A program made the translations under genes and the position numbers. Below are positions 26,315 to 33,755 of a DNA stretch of 41,845 nucleotides, piece after piece; position 1 is the stretch's first letter; each line of letters opens with the position of its first letter. Source of the stretch: Woeseia sp964560775 (GTDB taxonomy: Bacteria; Pseudomonadota; Gammaproteobacteria; Steroidobacterales; Woeseiaceae); the NCBI GenBank assembly GCA_964560775.1, contig CAZLNH010000321.1, positions 1 to 41,845 on the forward strand, in the 5' to 3' direction. The notes below the pieces were generated by a model. The model had not been told where the DNA came from. It saw only the letters and a program-made list of their open reading frames with translations, and did no database searches.

Positions 26315-27721
26315 ATGAACGATCAGACAATCATCGACAAGCTCTGGAACGCTCATCGAGTCACAAAGATCGGCGACGGAAGCGACCTCCTCTACATCGA
26401 CCGCATCTTTTTGCATGAGCGGACGGGCAGCATCGCACTTCAAAGTCTCGAACAAGCCGGCCTGGCCGTGCGGCGGCCATCCCGCGTGTTCGCGGTAATG
26501 GATCATATCGTCGATACGATGCCTGGCCGCACGGACCAGACACGCGTCCCCAATGGCCAGGAATTCATCCGGGCGACCCGCAAGTCGGCGCATGCCGCGG
26601 GCATTACTTTATTCGACATCAACGATCCCCGGCAGGGAATCGTACACGTCGTATCCCCGGAACTGGGCATTGCCCTGCCCGGCCTGACCCTGGTCTGTCC
26701 CGACAGTCATACCGGCACAATTGGCGGGCTTGGCGCACTCGCGTGGGGCATCGGCTCGACCGAGGCGGAGCATGCGCTCGCTACCCAGACGCTGATCGTG
26801 CGACGCCCGCGGCAGACACGAGTGAGCTTCAACGGCAGCCTCCGGCGCGGCGTGACAGCGAAGGACCTGGTCCTGCACCTGATTGGCCGGCACGGTGCCG
26901 ACGGTGGCGCTGGCAGCGCGATCGAGTTTGCCGGCGAAGCCATCCGGCAACTGCCTGTCGAGGGCCGGCTCACACTTTGCAACATGGCGGTCGAGTTCGG
27001 TGCGTGGACCGGAATTGTGGCGCCTGATGACAGCACGCTCGAGTATGTTCGGGGCAGGCCATACGCGCCGGAAGGGGCCGCCTGGGACTCGGCTATTGCC
27101 GCATGGAGTGTGCTCAAGACCGACGAAACCGCGCATTTCGATGCCGAGATTGCTGTTGAGGTCGGGGGCCTCGCACCACAGGTATCATGGGGCACAAGCC
27201 TCCAGCACATCGCCGCGACGGACGGTGTCGTACCCTCTTTGGACGAGGCCGAAGACCGGCACGCGAAGGAAGCGATGGAGCGCGCGCAGCAATACATGGA
27301 CCTGGCACCCGGCCAGCGGCTGCGCGACGTGCCGATCAATGCAGCGTTCATCGGCTCCTGCACGAACGCACGCCTGTCGGACCTGCGCGAGGCTGCCGGG
27401 GTACTCAAGGGGCGCAAGGTATCATCCGGCATTCGTGCACTCTGTGTGCCAGGCTCTTCGACAGTCAAGCGCGCCGCGGAGGCTGAAGGCCTGGATACTG
27501 TATTCCGCGATGCGGGTTTCGAGTGGCGGGAGTCCGGCTGCTCGCTTTGTTTTTATGCCGGCGGGGAAGGTTTCAAGCCCGGTGACCGCGTGATCAGCAG
27601 CACGAACCGGAACTTCGAGGGCCGCCAGGGGCCGGGCACACGGACACACCTCGCGAGCCCGGTAACGGTTGCCGCCTCCGCGATCCTCGGCCGCATCGGC
27701 AGCGTGGAGGATCTCCGGTGA
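26315..27721 (+). CDS. LeuC/aconitase-family hydro-lyase, large subunit
   Basis: 468 residues. The [4Fe-4S] cysteines are Cys349 (IGSCTN), Cys409 and Cys412 (GCSLC). Substrate-binding PDSHTGTIGGLGALAWGIGSTEAEH at 129-153 is as in 3-isopropylmalate dehydratase. It departs from LeuC in the cluster segment, with GCSLCFYAGGE in place of the usual GCSMCLGMN. The partner small subunit follows with a GTGA overlap. No leuA or leuB is near, and the neighbours are catabolic, so a role in leucine synthesis is unlikely. Relatives hydrate mesaconate, dimethylmaleate or similar acids; here a substituted fumarate/malate-type acid is probable. Confidence 0.9.
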   Translation: MNDQTIIDKLWNAHRVTKIGDGSDLLYIDRIFLHERTGSIALQSLEQAGLAVRRPSRVFAVMDHIVDTMPGRTDQTRVPNGQEFIRATRKSAHAAGITLFDINDPRQGIVHVVSPELGIALPGLTLVCPDSHTGTIGGLGALAWGIGSTEAEHALATQTLIVRRPRQTRVSFNGSLRRGVTAKDLVLHLIGRHGADGGAGSAIEFAGEAIRQLPVEGRLTLCNMAVEFGAWTGIVAPDDSTLEYVRGRPYAPEGAAWDSAIAAWSVLKTDETAHFDAEIAVEVGGLAPQVSWGTSLQHIAATDGVVPSLDEAEDRHAKEAMERAQQYMDLAPGQRLRDVPINAAFIGSCTNARLSDLREAAGVLKGRKVSSGIRALCVPGSSTVKRAAEAEGLDTVFRDAGFEWRESGCSLCFYAGGEGFKPGDRVISSTNRNFEGRQGPGTRTHLASPVTVAASAILGRIGSVEDLR

Positions 27722-28335
27722 CGAACGACGGGGTCTTCCGCGGCATCGCCGCACCGCTACTGCGGATCAATATCGACACGGACGCCATCATCCCGAGTCG
27801 CGAGATGAAGCGCGTTTCCAAGTCGGGCCTGGCGGAGGGGCTCTTTGCGAACTGGCGTTATCTCAACCCGGGCGCCCGCGAGCCAAACCCCGACTTCGTT
27901 TTGAACCAGGCGCCTTTCGATCGCGCCAGCATCCTGCTCGCCGGAGCCAACTTCGGGTGCGGTTCTTCGCGCGAGCACGCGGTGTGGGCGCTCCGGGAAT
28001 GGGGCATACGGGCCATTATCGCTCCCAGCTTCGGCTCGATTTTCGCATCCAACTGCCTGAACAACGGGCTGCTGCCGGTGCGCCTCGACGAAGATTCTGT
28101 CGAAGCGATCGCCGCATCTGTCAAGGAGGATCCACTCGGCAACCAGGTCACCGTCGATCTCGGCAACCGGTCCATCCACTTCGCGAACCGCACCTGGCAT
28201 TTCGAAATAGGGGAGCGCGAACGGCAAATGCTGCTGCGCGGCCTGTCGCCGATCGCTTTGACGCTGGAGAGCGCGGACCTCATCGACGAGTTCGAGGCGG
28301 GCGATGCGAAACGCCGGCCCTGGGCGATCCCCTGA
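27718..28335 (+). CDS. LeuD/aconitase-family hydro-lyase, small subunit
   Basis: 205 residues, the swivelling domain of the hydro-lyase. NIDTDAIIPSREMKR near residue 18 and ANFGCGSSREHAVWAL at 77-92 are the family motifs that hold the substrate carboxylates. The GTG start at 27718 overlaps the large-subunit TGA, which implies coupled translation and a 1:1 complex. It ends nine bases from the convergent CoA-transferase gene. It works in the cytoplasm with the large subunit. Confidence 0.92.
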   Translation: MTNDGVFRGIAAPLLRINIDTDAIIPSREMKRVSKSGLAEGLFANWRYLNPGAREPNPDFVLNQAPFDRASILLAGANFGCGSSREHAVWALREWGIRAIIAPSFGSIFASNCLNNGLLPVRLDEDSVEAIAASVKEDPLGNQVTVDLGNRSIHFANRTWHFEIGERERQMLLRGLSPIALTLESADLIDEFEAGDAKRRPWAIP

Positions 28336-28344
28336 GCACGCGAA

Positions 28345-29538
28345 TCAGGCGTTCGCGGCGAAGTCGTCAGCGTCGCTTTGCGAGTAGCCGAGGCCAATCA
28401 GGATCTCGCGTGTGTGCTCGCCGGCTTTCGGCACATCGTGTCGCAGCGGCGCCCTCGCTTGCCCGAATTGAATGGGCAGGGTCGGCAGACTGGTGTGCGA
28501 GCCGCGATTCGGCCCATCGGTCAGGGTCACCGGAACGAGCCCGCCGCTCGCATTCAGGTGCGGGTCATCGAACATGTCCTGCGGTCGGTTGATCGGCGCG
28601 AAGGGCAGGCCGATTTTTTCGATACGCGCAATCAACTCCGACTGGGAAAAGGCAGCGAACACTTCCCGGATGACCGGCAATATGCGGTCACGTTGCCGAA
28701 CCCGGTCTGGATTGCGCGCCAGCGTTTCGTCGGCGGCAAACTCGCGCAGCCCGAATGCATCGCAGAATGTCCTCCATTGACCGTCCGTAACGACACCGAC
28801 AAAGACGGGCTGGCCGTCGCCCGTTTCGAAGACGTCATAGACTGCCCAGGCGGAGATGCGCGCCGGCATCGGGTCTGCCGCAACGCCCGTTACCGCGAAT
28901 TGCGCCATGTGCTGGCCTACAAGGAAAACCGCGCTCTCAAAAAGGGACGCGGTCAGGTGCCGCCCTCGCCCGGTACTTTCACGTTCAACCACCGCGGCGA
29001 GTATGCCGAGCGCGCCGAACAGCGCTCCCTGCACATCGACAACCGATGCACCGGCACGCAGCGGGCGCCCGGGTGGCCCGGTCATGTACGCGAGTCCGCT
29101 CATCATTTGCGCAACTTCGTCGAGTGCGGTTCGATTCTCGTACGGTCCGGCAAGAAACCCTTTTTCCGAGCAATATATCAGGCGCGGATTTCGTTCACTC
29201 AATTCAGCGTAGCCGAATCCCAGCTTGTCCATCGTGCCCGGCCGGAAGTTTTCGATGAATATGTCGGCCGAATCGATGAGCCGCAGCGCCGCTTCCTTTC
29301 CCGCATCAGTCTTGACGTCGAGGCAGATACTCCGCTTGTTCCTGTTGTACATCGGAAAGTAGCCGGCGCCGGACCCGGCCAGCTGCCGCGTCTTGTCGCC
29401 CCCCGGCGGTTCGACCTTGATGACGTCAGCGCCAAGCTCGGCAAGCATCATTCCACACGCCGGGCCCATGATCATGTGCGTGAACTCGACGACTTTCAGT
29501 TTATTGAGCGGTGTTGCGCTGTCCATGGCCATTTCCAT
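28345..29538 (-). CDS. CaiB/BaiF-family CoA transferase
   Basis: 397 residues. The N-terminal LKVVEFTHMIMGPACGMMLAELGADVIKVEPPGGD is the family signature. The catalytic Asp140 sits in RTALDEVAQMMSG, as in formyl-CoA:oxalate CoA transferase; ADIFIENFRPGTMDKLG and GRGRHLTASLFESAV also match. The enzyme moves CoA from a donor such as succinyl-CoA to a carboxylic acid. AAGG lies six bases before the ATG at 29538. Flanked by a hydro-lyase and an HMGL-type lyase, it most likely makes the CoA thioester that the lyase then cleaves. It is divergent from the hydantoinase gene and shares site e. Confidence 0.9.
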   Translation of the reverse strand: MEMAMDSATPLNKLKVVEFTHMIMGPACGMMLAELGADVIKVEPPGGDKTRQLAGSGAGYFPMYNRNKRSICLDVKTDAGKEAALRLIDSADIFIENFRPGTMDKLGFGYAELSERNPRLIYCSEKGFLAGPYENRTALDEVAQMMSGLAYMTGPPGRPLRAGASVVDVQGALFGALGILAAVVERESTGRGRHLTASLFESAVFLVGQHMAQFAVTGVAADPMPARISAWAVYDVFETGDGQPVFVGVVTDGQWRTFCDAFGLREFAADETLARNPDRVRQRDRILPVIREVFAAFSQSELIARIEKIGLPFAPINRPQDMFDDPHLNASGGLVPVTLTDGPNRGSHTSLPTLPIQFGQARAPLRHDVPKAGEHTREILIGLGYSQSDADDFAANA

Positions 29539-29576
29539 TTTGCGCCTTCAGATTTAGGCGGCAATAGTATAGATTT

Positions 29577-29595
29577 AACAAAGGTTACTTAGTGA
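29577..29595 (+). promoter_or_regulatory. Regulon motif, site e (CoA transferase / hydantoinase divergent promoter)
   Basis: Reads AACAAAGGTTACTTAGTGA on the plus strand. For the CoA-transferase gene a TATACT -10-like hexamer (29566-29571, minus strand) lies five bases beyond it; on the other side the motif ends 10 bases before the hydantoinase ATG and touches its GAGG ribosome-binding site. Confidence 0.6.
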
Positions 29596-29605
29596 GGCTT
29601 TAAGA

Positions 29606-31075
29606 ATGGCGAACGAACAATATGACATCTTGATCAAAAATGCCAAGCTGGCACGGCCTGGCCAACAGGAGCTCCAAGCCGCCGATATTGGCATCCGGGA
29701 TGGAAAGTTCGTGGCCATTGCTGCTGGTCTTCCGCCGGAATCGGCATCGGAGGTCGTCGATGCGAAGGGACTCATAGCGTTTCCCGGGCTGGTCGACGCG
29801 CACATGCACACCGGAATCTACGCACCACTCGACGAGGACGCGGTGACGGAGAGTCGCGCTGCTGCCATGGGTGGCGTGACCACCAGCATTAATTATATCC
29901 GGACCGGGAAGTATTACCTCAACACCGGTGGCAGCTACATGGATTTTTTCCCACGCGTGCTTGAACTGTCGGACGGAAATTTTCATGTCGACTATGCATA
30001 TCACCTCGCGCCGATGGATGCGCGCCATATTCAAGAGATAGAACCGATAATCGAAAAATTCGGTGTCACGTCTTTCAAGATATTCATGTTCTACGGCGGA
30101 TATGGATTGCACGGCCGGTCAGACAACCAGAGCGACTTCCTGATGATTGGGGAGGACGAGAAATACGACATCGCCCACTTCGAGTTCATCATGCGCGGTA
30201 TCAAACGGGCAATGGACCGGTACCCCGATGCCGCTGACAGGATATCGCTTAGTCTCCACTGCGAGACTGCGGAGATCATGGCGGCGTACACCAGGATCGT
30301 TGAGCGAGAGGGAAAGCTCAGTGGACTCGCCGCCTACAGTGCATCAAGACCGCCGCATTCGGAAGGGCTGGCGGTCTGCATCGCATCGTACCTGGCTCAT
30401 GAGACTGAATGTGCGAATATCAACCTCCTGCACCTCAGCGGAAGAAAAGCGATGGAAGCCGCTATCGCAATGAGCACGGCATTTCCGCAGATCCGGTTCC
30501 GGCGCGAGGTAACGATTGGTCATTTGCTGCTGGACATTGACGCGCCCTGCGGGAACCGCGCCAAGGTCAATCCGCCAATCAGGCCGCGAGAGGACGTCGA
30601 GTATCTCTGGAGCGCCGTCCTTGACGGCAAGGTCGACTGGATTGTCAGTGATCACGCCTGCTGCCGCACTGAAATGAAAGTTGACCAGCGCTCGCCGGAT
30701 GACATCTTCGTCGCAAAGTCGGGCTTCGGCGGAACTGAATACCTCCTGTCCGGGGTCATCTCCGAAGGCCGGCGCCGCGGGCTGTCGTACAATCGCATTG
30801 CTGAACTCCTGAGCAAGAACCCGGCAACGCGCTATGGGGTTCCTGGAAAGGGGGATATCGCCCCGGGCTTCGACGCGGATATTGTATTGGTGGATCCGGA
30901 CGAGACCTTTGTCGTTGCCGCGGAGAATTCAGAATCGGCGCAGGGCTATACGCCATTTGAAGGCATGGAGCTGACCGGCAGGGTCAAGCGCACCTGGCTT
31001 CGCGGTAATCTGATATGGGACGGCTCGAACGTCGTCGGAGCGCCTGCCGGAAAATACTTGCGACGCTATGGCTGA
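29606..31075 (+). CDS. Dihydropyrimidinase/hydantoinase-type cyclic amidohydrolase
   Basis: 489 residues. All catalytic positions are in place: HMH at 66-68, the carboxylated Lys158 in SFKIFMFYGG, His218 in SLHCETAE, His276 in LLHLSG and Asp349 in VSDHACC. This group hydrolyses cyclic diamides (dihydropyrimidines, hydantoins), and close relatives open other imides and lactams. The fit to the binuclear-metal core is good, so it should be active. GAGG lies eight bases before the ATG. It acts in the cytoplasm and is probably the ring-opening step of the pathway. It differs in substrate loops from classical dihydropyrimidinase, for example YYLNTGGSYMDFF, so I would not assign uracil catabolism. 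Confidence 0.87.
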   Translation: MANEQYDILIKNAKLARPGQQELQAADIGIRDGKFVAIAAGLPPESASEVVDAKGLIAFPGLVDAHMHTGIYAPLDEDAVTESRAAAMGGVTTSINYIRTGKYYLNTGGSYMDFFPRVLELSDGNFHVDYAYHLAPMDARHIQEIEPIIEKFGVTSFKIFMFYGGYGLHGRSDNQSDFLMIGEDEKYDIAHFEFIMRGIKRAMDRYPDAADRISLSLHCETAEIMAAYTRIVEREGKLSGLAAYSASRPPHSEGLAVCIASYLAHETECANINLLHLSGRKAMEAAIAMSTAFPQIRFRREVTIGHLLLDIDAPCGNRAKVNPPIRPREDVEYLWSAVLDGKVDWIVSDHACCRTEMKVDQRSPDDIFVAKSGFGGTEYLLSGVISEGRRRGLSYNRIAELLSKNPATRYGVPGKGDIAPGFDADIVLVDPDETFVVAAENSESAQGYTPFEGMELTGRVKRTWLRGNLIWDGSNVVGAPAGKYLRRYG

Positions 31076-31151
31076 TGCTTGCGGACTCGGCACCCTGAAC
31101 CCGTGCGCACCGCACCCTATGCAAACCGGGTCAGATTGGCTACTATTCAGA

Positions 31152-31170
31152 TAACCTAGTTACCTTTGTT
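31152..31170 (-). promoter_or_regulatory. Regulon motif, site f (helical protein / methyltransferase)
   Basis: Reads AACAAAGGTAACTAGGTTA on the minus strand, the closest match to the consensus. A TACTAT -10-like hexamer (31141-31146) lies just upstream on the plus strand. The ATG at 31189 is 18 bases on, so the site covers the start of the transcript. Confidence 0.65.
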
Positions 31171-31188
31171 GAAATATACATCGAAATC

Positions 31189-31479
31189 ATGAATTCTCGG
31201 GAATCACTACACGCCAGGCCAGAACAGCAGTTCTTCGATGATCCGGCCATTGATCGCCTGATGGGTACTGTCATGGCTCTCGCAACGGAAGTATTCGTGC
31301 TGCAATCGCGTCTCCGCGCGCTGGAAGACCGTCTCGGCAGCTCGGGGGTCGTCGACGTGGACGATCTGCGAGCGCAGGGCGAGGACCAGGATCGACAGTC
31401 GTCTGAGGCAAAGGCTTATTCGGAGCACTTACTTCGCCCACTACTTGGAACTCAAGATGCGCTCGGCCCAACAGACTGA
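31189..31479 (+). CDS. Small helical protein, second copy, overlapping the methyltransferase gene
   Basis: 96 residues. DDPAIDRLMGTVMALATEV then FVLQSRLRALEDRLGSSG at 35-53 aligns with the helical core of the protein at 361-645, including the VL..R..ALE..L...G spacing. Outside this core the two differ. No strong ribosome-binding site is visible before the ATG. Its 3' end overlaps the methyltransferase start by 23 bases, so the two are co-expressed. This is the second instance of a helical protein linked to a methyltransferase in the window, here in the opposite gene order. Function unknown; a stabilising or targeting subunit is my guess. Confidence 0.72.
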   Translation: MNSRESLHARPEQQFFDDPAIDRLMGTVMALATEVFVLQSRLRALEDRLGSSGVVDVDDLRAQGEDQDRQSSEAKAYSEHLLRPLLGTQDALGPTD

Positions 31480-32596
31480 TTCACAAAATCGGAAAGACTC
31501 CGACGTACAAAACACACAGATGCGCGAGAGCGACTTTGCAGCCGCGCAGGCGTTCCTGCTGAGTGCGAAGAGCTTCTGGACGACGACGTTGTACCGGGAA
31601 CTGCGCTCCAGGTACGAGAGGCGAGTCAGCGAAAGTGGGGCGCAGACACTGAAGCCTGACGAAGCAATCGACGAGCTTGAGATGGACGTAACGTACCAAT
31701 TCTTCGCCTGGCTCGAGCGGCACCTGCAGCGCATGAAGTATACCTCCCGCTACGGTGTGATCCCCTATCACTCTGAAAGAGCCGAAAGGCTGACGCAAGA
31801 ATCAGGTTTTTCACTCCGCGACCAGTTTTCGCCAACCATAGACGCCGACATGGAGCTACCGAAGTATTACAGGTCGCTGGATGTCCATCAGCACCAGGGA
31901 GGACTCTGGTCAGACATCACCGCCGGTTTCGCTTACGAGTATGGAGCCAGAACAACCACGCCGCTTCTTGGTGAGACCCACGAAGACCTGCACAACCGGT
32001 TTACACAATTAATCGCAAAGGACGTGCAATTCCAGCGGATCCTCGACCTTGGCTGCGGCTTCGGCAAGAGCACTCGCCCCTTTGTGAAGCAGTTTCCGAA
32101 GTCTGCTATCGAAGCGGTCGACCTGTCTGAATCCTGCCTGTACATTGCCGCGCAATTAGCACGCAAGAATGGCGCGAAGAACGTCCACTACAGCCAGCAG
32201 GATGCGCGCCGTACGCGTTTCGCCGACGAATCATTCGACCTCGTCACGTCGACCATGCTACTGCACGAATTGCCGGTGAACGGCATTCTGCGCCTGCTCG
32301 AAGAGTCCTACCGACTGCTGCAAGCGGGCGGGCATATGGCGCACCTCGACTTTTATGTACTGCCGGATGCATTCGACCGATTCATGCACTACGGGCACTC
32401 CAGGCGGAATAACGAGACATACATGCGCGGTGTCGCCGAGATGGACCTGCCCGACGTTCTCGCGAGAATCGGCTTTAAGGACATCAAAATTGAACGATTC
32501 AAGGAAAGCGCCGACCTGGATCTCGATGCGCACGACTCGTGGCGTTTTCCATGGACGGTCATCTCCGCTGTCAAGCCGCGGCAGGCAGCTGCCTGA
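31457..32596 (+). CDS. Class I SAM-dependent methyltransferase, second copy
   Basis: 379 residues. Motif I is ILDLGCGFGKST around 195-206, then EAVDLSESCLY, SQQDARRTRFADESFDLVTSTMLLHELP and LLQAGGHMAHLDFY. The upstream helical region contains LPKYYRSLDVHQHQGGLWSD, the counterpart of PSYYDRVEWHLEPGGWDGYD in the other methyltransferase. The ATG at 31457 is preferred over the TTG at 31445; the later in-frame Met at 31520 would drop part of the N-terminus. No strong ribosome-binding site is visible, consistent with coupling to the overlapping helical-protein gene. Acceptor unknown, possibly a pathway intermediate. Confidence 0.85.
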   Translation: MRSAQQTDSQNRKDSDVQNTQMRESDFAAAQAFLLSAKSFWTTTLYRELRSRYERRVSESGAQTLKPDEAIDELEMDVTYQFFAWLERHLQRMKYTSRYGVIPYHSERAERLTQESGFSLRDQFSPTIDADMELPKYYRSLDVHQHQGGLWSDITAGFAYEYGARTTTPLLGETHEDLHNRFTQLIAKDVQFQRILDLGCGFGKSTRPFVKQFPKSAIEAVDLSESCLYIAAQLARKNGAKNVHYSQQDARRTRFADESFDLVTSTMLLHELPVNGILRLLEESYRLLQAGGHMAHLDFYVLPDAFDRFMHYGHSRRNNETYMRGVAEMDLPDVLARIGFKDIKIERFKESADLDLDAHDSWRFPWTVISAVKPRQAAA

Positions 32597-32836
32597 TTCG
32601 AATTGTGCGCCCTATCCTGAGCATCGCGATTGTACGGGGCTCGAGCGACGAGCTGATCGAGTTCCGATCGCCCTGCTGATCGCCGCCGCGGGCCGGAGTC
32701 TTCGGCCCGCGAGCAAGTGAAAGATTGCTTGCATCAACCCTTTGCGCTACCGTAACCGAAATCAATAACGCTAAACGCCACGGGCATGAGCCGACCCCGG
32801 CTTGCGCAGCCGCACTGCCGATACTGATTGAGCGAT

Positions 32837-33637
32837 ATGGTTCGTAAGTCCCCACACACCGAGCAGTACGCTGCACAGCGCCGTGTCCGCGCGCCAAAGT
32901 TGCCGCACATCGTTGCCCAGCAGCTCCGCTCGCAAATTTCGACCGGTGCTCTCAGGCCTGGCGACACGCTGCCTTCCGAGTCACAACTTCTGAAGGAATT
33001 CGGGATTTCCCGTCCGACGCTCCGTGAAGCGCTTCGCGTCCTTGAATCGGAGACGCTGATCCAGCTCGACCGTGGCGCGCGCAATGGGGCGAAGGTACTG
33101 GCACCTTCAATCGAGATGGCCGCCCAGTACGGCGGCCTGTATCTCGCGACGCACGACACGACGCTGCAGCAGATCCATGACGTCCGAACGATTCTTGAGC
33201 CGCCGCTTGCCGCGCAACATGCGAAGTTGTCCCGCAAAGCGGTAATCGAAGCACTCGAAAAGTGTGTGGATGCGCAGCGACTTGCGTTGTCACAGTTCGA
33301 TTACATTTCGGCGGCCAAAGCCGTCAATGCTTTTCACGGGCAACTCGTGCGCAAGTCGGGAAACACGGTCCTGCGCCTGCTTGCCGGTATGCTGCACGAG
33401 ATCTCCGACTACGTGTATCCCCAGCTGCCTGTCACCTCCGGCCGGCTCAGCAAGAAGGCGATACTCAGAAGAAGTGAAGAATCCACCGATGCTCATGAGC
33501 AACTGGTAACTCTGATAAAGGCCCGCAAGGGTGACTCGGCCGAAAAATTCTGGCGCGACTATATGGTCGACACCGCCAAGTGGCTGAAAAAGGCCGGCCT
33601 CTCCAATCTCCGGGTCAGCATCTCCTCCCGCGACTGA
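32837..33637 (+). CDS. GntR-family regulator with FCD domain (FadR subfamily)
   Basis: 266 residues. A winged helix-turn-helix spans about 20-85 (IVAQQLRSQISTGALRPGDTLPSESQLLKEFGISRPTLREALRVLESETLI). An all-helical FCD ligand-binding domain follows, from about 100 to 235. Such proteins are usually repressors that release DNA when a pathway acid or CoA ester binds. The ATG at 32837 is used; a TTG at 32828 is possible. It is the only regulator in the right block, and eight copies of one motif lie in the promoters around it, which makes it the obvious candidate to bind them. I see no copy in its own 240-bp upstream gap, so it may be read from site f's promoter. Confidence 0.9.
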   Translation: MVRKSPHTEQYAAQRRVRAPKLPHIVAQQLRSQISTGALRPGDTLPSESQLLKEFGISRPTLREALRVLESETLIQLDRGARNGAKVLAPSIEMAAQYGGLYLATHDTTLQQIHDVRTILEPPLAAQHAKLSRKAVIEALEKCVDAQRLALSQFDYISAAKAVNAFHGQLVRKSGNTVLRLLAGMLHEISDYVYPQLPVTSGRLSKKAILRRSEESTDAHEQLVTLIKARKGDSAEKFWRDYMVDTAKWLKKAGLSNLRVSISSRD

Positions 33638-33651
33638 AATTTATCCTGTAA

Positions 33652-33666
33652 GGTACAGTTAGTACC
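33652..33666. promoter_or_regulatory. Short palindrome beside site g
   Basis: GGTAC and GTACC, 5-bp arms around AGTTA, ending where site g begins. May be a second half of a longer operator. Confidence 0.3.
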
Positions 33667-33684
33667 ACATAGCTAACTCAGTTA
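33666..33684 (+). promoter_or_regulatory. Regulon motif, site g (flavoprotein-cytochrome operon)
   Basis: Reads CACATAGCTAACTCAGTTA on the plus strand, 18 of 19 identical to site h. A TATGAT -10-like hexamer at 33683-33688 overlaps its end, so a bound regulator would block polymerase. Confidence 0.65.
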
Positions 33685-33755
33685 TGATAGCTGCACTATG
33701 CCCTGCCCGGGGAAGGGTGGGCGTGGCCGGCAACCGTTTCAGGAGAGGTACCGAG

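Noticed and set aside
26315..28335. Leucine biosynthesis leuCD
   Set aside because: No leuA or leuB nearby, altered cluster motif in the large subunit, catabolic neighbours and the shared regulon site argue against it.
28378..29592. 404-codon frame antisense to the CoA transferase gene
   Set aside because: The minus-strand product has full family motifs and the catalytic Asp; the antisense frame has none.
29606..31075. Classical dihydropyrimidinase of uracil catabolism
   Set aside because: No dihydropyrimidine dehydrogenase or beta-ureidopropionase genes are nearby, and the substrate-loop sequence differs, so only the reaction type is claimed.
32597..32836. Regulon motif in front of the GntR gene
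   Set aside because: CTACCGTAACCGAAATC near 32749 looks similar at first but fails several invariant positions.
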